64,000 nt of DNA from Myxococcales bacterium (lineage in GTDB: Bacteria > Myxococcota_A > UBA796 > GCA-2862545), in contig JAHQVJ010000054.1 of assembly GCA_019634415.1 (NCBI GenBank), positions 1-64,000 of the forward strand, in the 5' to 3' direction. Made by a program: the position numbers and the translations under genes. Below are positions 61,152 through 64,000 of the stretch, one piece after another (position 1 is the first letter of the stretch; each line of letters begins with the position of its first letter). The notes beneath the pieces were generated by a model. It was not told where the DNA came from. It ran no database searches and saw nothing but the letters and a program-made list of their open reading frames with translations.

Positions 61152-62649
61152 GGCCCAGACCGTCGACGCGCACCGCGCGGTAGATGCGCCCCTCGCCGCG
61201 CAGCAGCGCCACGTCGTGCACCACCTCGGACGTGATGCGGTCCACCTCCAGCAGGCGCGCGTCGTAGGCGGAGCCGCCTCCTGCGGCACCGTAGGTGATC
61301 CAGACGTGGCCGGTGGGCAGCGCCTGCGCGCCCCCCAGCCCCGGGCTGAAGTTGCTCTCGGGTAGATCGTCGAAGCCCCAGATCTGGGTGAACGTGCCGC
61401 GAGCGGCGTCGATGCGGAACTCCACCGCGCGGCTGTCGATGGCTCCCCCTCCGACGGGTGGCTCGAAGGCGCTGGCCTGGTGGTTGCCGTTGTCGAACAT
61501 CAGCACCGTGTCGGCGCTGGTCCAGGTGGCGTGGTGCTGGTGGTACGGCAGCCGAGTGGCGCCCGCAGGCCTCAGCACCCGATCGACGAGCGGCTCGGTC
61601 CAGTTGGCGGAGGGCGCCAGGATCCAGTCCAGCTCCCCCGTGGGGTAGGACAGCTTCGCCACGGCATCCTGATGGCGCAGCGACACCAGGACCGACGAGC
61701 TGTCCGCGTCGTAGGCCACCGAGTTGGCGTGCCCCCAGTCTCGGATCTCCGTGCCCGCGAAGGAGGTCCACCACGTGCCTTGGACCGCATCTCGGCCCAC
61801 CCGCAGCGGATCGAGCACGTCCACCAGCCCGATCTCGTTGACCACGGTCCCTGCGTCGTCGACCTCCACCAGCGTGTCGTAGGCCACCCGAGCCGGAGCG
61901 GTCTGCCCCGGCACCTCCTCGCTGTCCGGGTAGGCCGGCTGGTCCACCAGCTCGATGCCCAGGGCGAGCAGGTTGCCGCTCGGCAGCTCCACCACGTCGT
62001 GATGGAAGGCGGTGTGGTCCACGGGCAGATCCATGGGATCCGCCGTCGGCGTGATCCGGGACCGGTAGCTGCGCACGGACCGCCCGAACAGGTCGATCTG
62101 CTCCATCCAGTAGCGGTCCGGCATGTACACCAGGTCACCGCTCGACAGCTGCACCACGTGGTTCACGGCGGAGCGAGCCGCGAAGTACCAGACCACGTCG
62201 CCGCGGCCGTCCAGCACCACGATGTACTCGGGTCGATCGTCGGGCTCGGCGTCCACGTGGAAGAGGTCGAGCCCCGGCGTGCGCCGATCGGTGGTGTGCA
62301 GCACCTCGAGCCGCGGAAAGTCGGGAGGGAGGGGCTCGGTGGTCACGGTCGAGACCTGCGGCCAGAGGAGCTCGTCGGTCTCGGTGCGCACGGTCACCTC
62401 GATCCGATGGTCCGCCCCTGCCCGAAACCCCCACAGATCGATGGCGTGCTCGGTGCCCAGCGGCCCCGTCAGTCGCTGCGTGGCATGGGGGGAGACGATG
62501 TCGACCTGCAGCGCCACGTCCTCGACGGAGCGGGCCAGCAGCTGCCCCGCCAGCGGCGCCGCGAAGAAGTCGTTCATCCACACCCGAGGCGGCTCGACGA
62601 ACAGCGTCTCCACCTCGGGCGCGCACCCCAGGGCCAGCCACGCCCACAT
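61129..62649 (-). CDS. Aryl-sulfate sulfotransferase (ASST)-like lipoprotein
   Basis: 506 residues. A short lipoprotein signal (MWAWLALGC). ASST/arylsulfotransferase-like propeller motifs: DGRGDVVWYF, DHTAFHHDVVELPSGNLLALG, IRDWGHANSVAYDADSSSVLV, YHQHHATWTSADTVLMFDNG. His-rich centre (FHHD, HANS, YHQHH) corresponds to the catalytic-face histidines of this family. PAST-type sulfate transfer or a binding role both fit. ATG shares its A with the upstream stop (TGATG). Overlaps the FG-GAP gene tail to tail by 23 bp. Confidence 0.8.
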   Translation of the reverse strand: MWAWLALGCAPEVETLFVEPPRVWMNDFFAAPLAGQLLARSVEDVALQVDIVSPHATQRLTGPLGTEHAIDLWGFRAGADHRIEVTVRTETDELLWPQVSTVTTEPLPPDFPRLEVLHTTDRRTPGLDLFHVDAEPDDRPEYIVVLDGRGDVVWYFAARSAVNHVVQLSSGDLVYMPDRYWMEQIDLFGRSVRSYRSRITPTADPMDLPVDHTAFHHDVVELPSGNLLALGIELVDQPAYPDSEEVPGQTAPARVAYDTLVEVDDAGTVVNEIGLVDVLDPLRVGRDAVQGTWWTSFAGTEIRDWGHANSVAYDADSSSVLVSLRHQDAVAKLSYPTGELDWILAPSANWTEPLVDRVLRPAGATRLPYHQHHATWTSADTVLMFDNGNHQASAFEPPVGGGAIDSRAVEFRIDAARGTFTQIWGFDDLPESNFSPGLGGAQALPTGHVWITYGAAGGGSAYDARLLEVDRITSEVVHDVALLRGEGRIYRAVRVDGLGPSAAAAP

Positions 62650-63809
62650 CACAGCCCCGTCGCACAGCGGTGGAGGATCCGGTGATCCTGCACGTCTTCG
62701 GAGTAGTAGATCCAGGCGGTCTCGGAGGTGACGAGGTGCTCGGGGTCCTTGCGGACCATCTCGTCGTCGGTGCTCACCCGACGCACGAGGGGATTGCTGG
62801 GCTCGAGCCCCGCGATCCAGATCTCCGACGGGTTGACCCCGAAGCCAGCGTGCCGCGACAGCTGCATCGACACGTAGGCGCGCCCTGCGACGTGGAACAC
62901 CTCGGGAGACAGCACCATGGACAGCCCGTCCCGCTCGGGCAGCTGCACGTCGAGCAGTGTCTCGAACAGGCCAGAGCCCTGCTGCTGCATCACGGTGTAG
63001 GCCACGGGCATGCCCTCCCCGTCGATGCGCTCGAGCCGCACGGTGCCGAGCAGCCAGTCTCCGAGCTCCTCGGACCAGAACAGCGTTCCTTCGACACAGC
63101 CGTCCTCGCAGTCCGTCAGCACCTCGAAGGAGCCAGAGGACCGGCTGTGACGCACGATCTGCCAGCGGGGGGAGCGGGCCGTGAAGACCAGCCAGTCGGT
63201 GCCTGGGACGAACCAGGGATTGTGTTGGATCTTCGAGGGCAGGAACACGGCTCCGGCGGTGCCGTCGGCGGCGGTCCACGCCGTCTGATCGTCGTCGTCG
63301 AGGTAGATTACGGCAGGCTCGGCGTCGCCGACCTCCAGGCTGCCGATGGCGCCTCGGCCCTCCAGCACCACCTCCGGCTGCCACACCTGGGGTCTCACCT
63401 CGACGGCGCGCGTCACCTCGAACACGTTGCCCCAGGCCCCGGTGTAGACGATCTCGGAGCCGCGATCCGTGCGCATCCACTCAGGGCCGTTGAAGACCGT
63501 GTCGAAGGGTGCGACGGCGCGGTCCACCACCACGGCGGGCGCAGCTGCTCCGGCGGGCACGTGCGCTCCGAGGAAGAACCCCGTGGCGGGGTCGAGGGTG
63601 CCCACCCACACTGCCGATCCGTCTGGCGCCTGCCACGTCACCCTCGACGTCATCGCATCGAACTCGGGGTCCTTGAGGCTGACGTCGGGGTCGGAGATCA
63701 CCACGTCGTCCACCGAGAAGGGGTGTTGCGAGGAACCCGGCTCCGGATCGGCGCTGCCGGCGCACCCCATTGTGACCGCGCAAAGCGTCCACCCGCGGAT
63801 GGGACCCAT
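62649..63809 (-). CDS. Lipoprotein with propeller-like repeats
   Basis: 386 residues. RGWTLCAVTMGCAG gives a lipobox Cys16, then DPEPGSSQHP. Repeats such as FNGPEWMRTDRGSEIVYTG, IQHNPWFVPGTDWLVFTARS and FWSEELGDWLLGTVRLE resemble TolB-like/WD40-type blades. No catalytic motif. Coupled to the ASST-like gene downstream, so they likely form a functional pair. Divergent from the lipoprotein at 63849 with 39 bp between starts. Confidence 0.75.
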   Translation of the reverse strand: MGPIRGWTLCAVTMGCAGSADPEPGSSQHPFSVDDVVISDPDVSLKDPEFDAMTSRVTWQAPDGSAVWVGTLDPATGFFLGAHVPAGAAAPAVVVDRAVAPFDTVFNGPEWMRTDRGSEIVYTGAWGNVFEVTRAVEVRPQVWQPEVVLEGRGAIGSLEVGDAEPAVIYLDDDDQTAWTAADGTAGAVFLPSKIQHNPWFVPGTDWLVFTARSPRWQIVRHSRSSGSFEVLTDCEDGCVEGTLFWSEELGDWLLGTVRLERIDGEGMPVAYTVMQQQGSGLFETLLDVQLPERDGLSMVLSPEVFHVAGRAYVSMQLSRHAGFGVNPSEIWIAGLEPSNPLVRRVSTDDEMVRKDPEHLVTSETAWIYYSEDVQDHRILHRCATGL

Positions 63810-63848
63810 GGCTGCTCCGTGCTGCTGCTATGGAAAAGGTAGCACTCG

Positions 63849-64000
63849 ATGGGAGAACAGGTGGGCGGTGGGCGCTTCGTCGCGACGATCCTCTGCCTGT
63901 GCGTATCGTTGGCCTGTGCCGGCCTGGGGAGCCCCTTGGCCCCCGTGATGCTCCAGTCCGGGGATCAGCCTCGCACGGCGCTGGTACACGTGCCCTTCTG
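63849..64000 (+). CDS. 5' part of a lipoprotein (runs off the right edge)
   Basis: The visible 50 residues start at ATG 63849 and contain an export signal (FVATILCLCVSLACAG) with lipobox Cys at about 24, then LGSPLAPVMLQSGDQP. The rest is outside the window. Divergent from the propeller lipoprotein, with promoters in the 63810-63848 gap. Confidence 0.65.
   Translation, partial: MGEQVGGGRFVATILCLCVSLACAGLGSPLAPVMLQSGDQPRTALVHVPF

Noticed and set aside
1-64000. tRNA, rRNA or CRISPR loci and prophage genes
   Set aside because: No cloverleaf-like or conserved rRNA segments, spaced direct repeats, integrase, capsid or terminase sequences were recognised by reading. A tRNAscan or CRISPR search would settle it.

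Overview
The window is GC-rich, densely coded DNA that looks like a chromosome segment of a Myxococcota (deltaproteobacterial-type) bacterium. The grounds are several secreted proteins ending in MYXO-CTERM-like tails (a GC/GCxC motif, one hydrophobic helix, then an Arg cluster), MopE-type DCDD/DNDCDG metal-binding motifs, thrombospondin type 3 repeats, many short-signal lipoproteins with Ser/Thr/Gly/Asp linkers, a Hanks-type Ser/Thr kinase, a CheV-type protein and HDOD signalling. No rRNA, tRNA, CRISPR array, prophage or intact insertion sequence was recognised. The assignment comes from gene content only.

Layout, left to right. 1-2029: leftward secreted proteins including a HExxH metalloprotease. 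2030-2821: gene-poor stretch with a probable decayed gene. 2822-5387: detoxification locus with a YghU-type and a second glutathione transferase, divergent from an HxlR regulator (a palindrome lies between them) followed by a small tyrosine-phosphatase-like protein. 5389-11654: leftward six-gene operon (lipoprotein, class V aminotransferase, small membrane protein, HTTM companion, HTTM protein, ILVBL-like ThDP lyase). 11731-13767: two hypothetical genes and CheV. 13719-17921: leftward operon HDOD, SthA, ATE/Bpt-like transferase, propeller-like protein. 18012-22856: rightward secreted or anchored proteins (lipoprotein, double FKBP isomerase, beta-helix/MopE protein, SGNH hydrolase), with two copies of a palindromic repeat. 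22876-27114: leftward degenerate RAYT-like protein, Nudix hydrolase and a TSP3/outer-membrane-barrel fusion. 27144-39053: rightward block of TPR/transglutaminase-like protein, membrane spermidine-synthase-like protein, small membrane protein, M23 peptidase, DNMT2-like tRNA methyltransferase, MscS channel and LRR protein; the third repeat copy supplies the LRR stop codon. 39071-41602: kinase and a second HTTM plus companion pair. 41710-48265: HEAT lipoprotein, pseudo-sulfatase, endonuclease III, AI-2E-family permease, TPR/thioredoxin-fold protein. 48262-51798: two tandem paralogous beta-helix/MopE/MYXO-CTERM proteins. 51913-56776: sdhCAB, a lipoprotein and an SDR enzyme. 56786-64000: leftward and rightward envelope genes (cytochrome-c-like lipoprotein, Cys-rich lipoprotein, DUF2797 protein, degenerate histidine kinase, CRTAC1-like FG-GAP protein, aryl-sulfotransferase-like protein, lipoproteins).

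Many neighbours are translationally coupled through ATGA, GTGA or TGATG overlaps, which supports the start choices and the operons. The points most worth following are a three-copy palindromic repeat in the same window as a RAYT-like protein that has lost its catalytic residues, a eukaryote-type DNMT2 homologue, two HTTM/companion cassettes (one in an operon with an ILVBL-like lyase), and an ORF that merges a MYXO-CTERM-type protein with an outer-membrane barrel through one shared hydrophobic helix.
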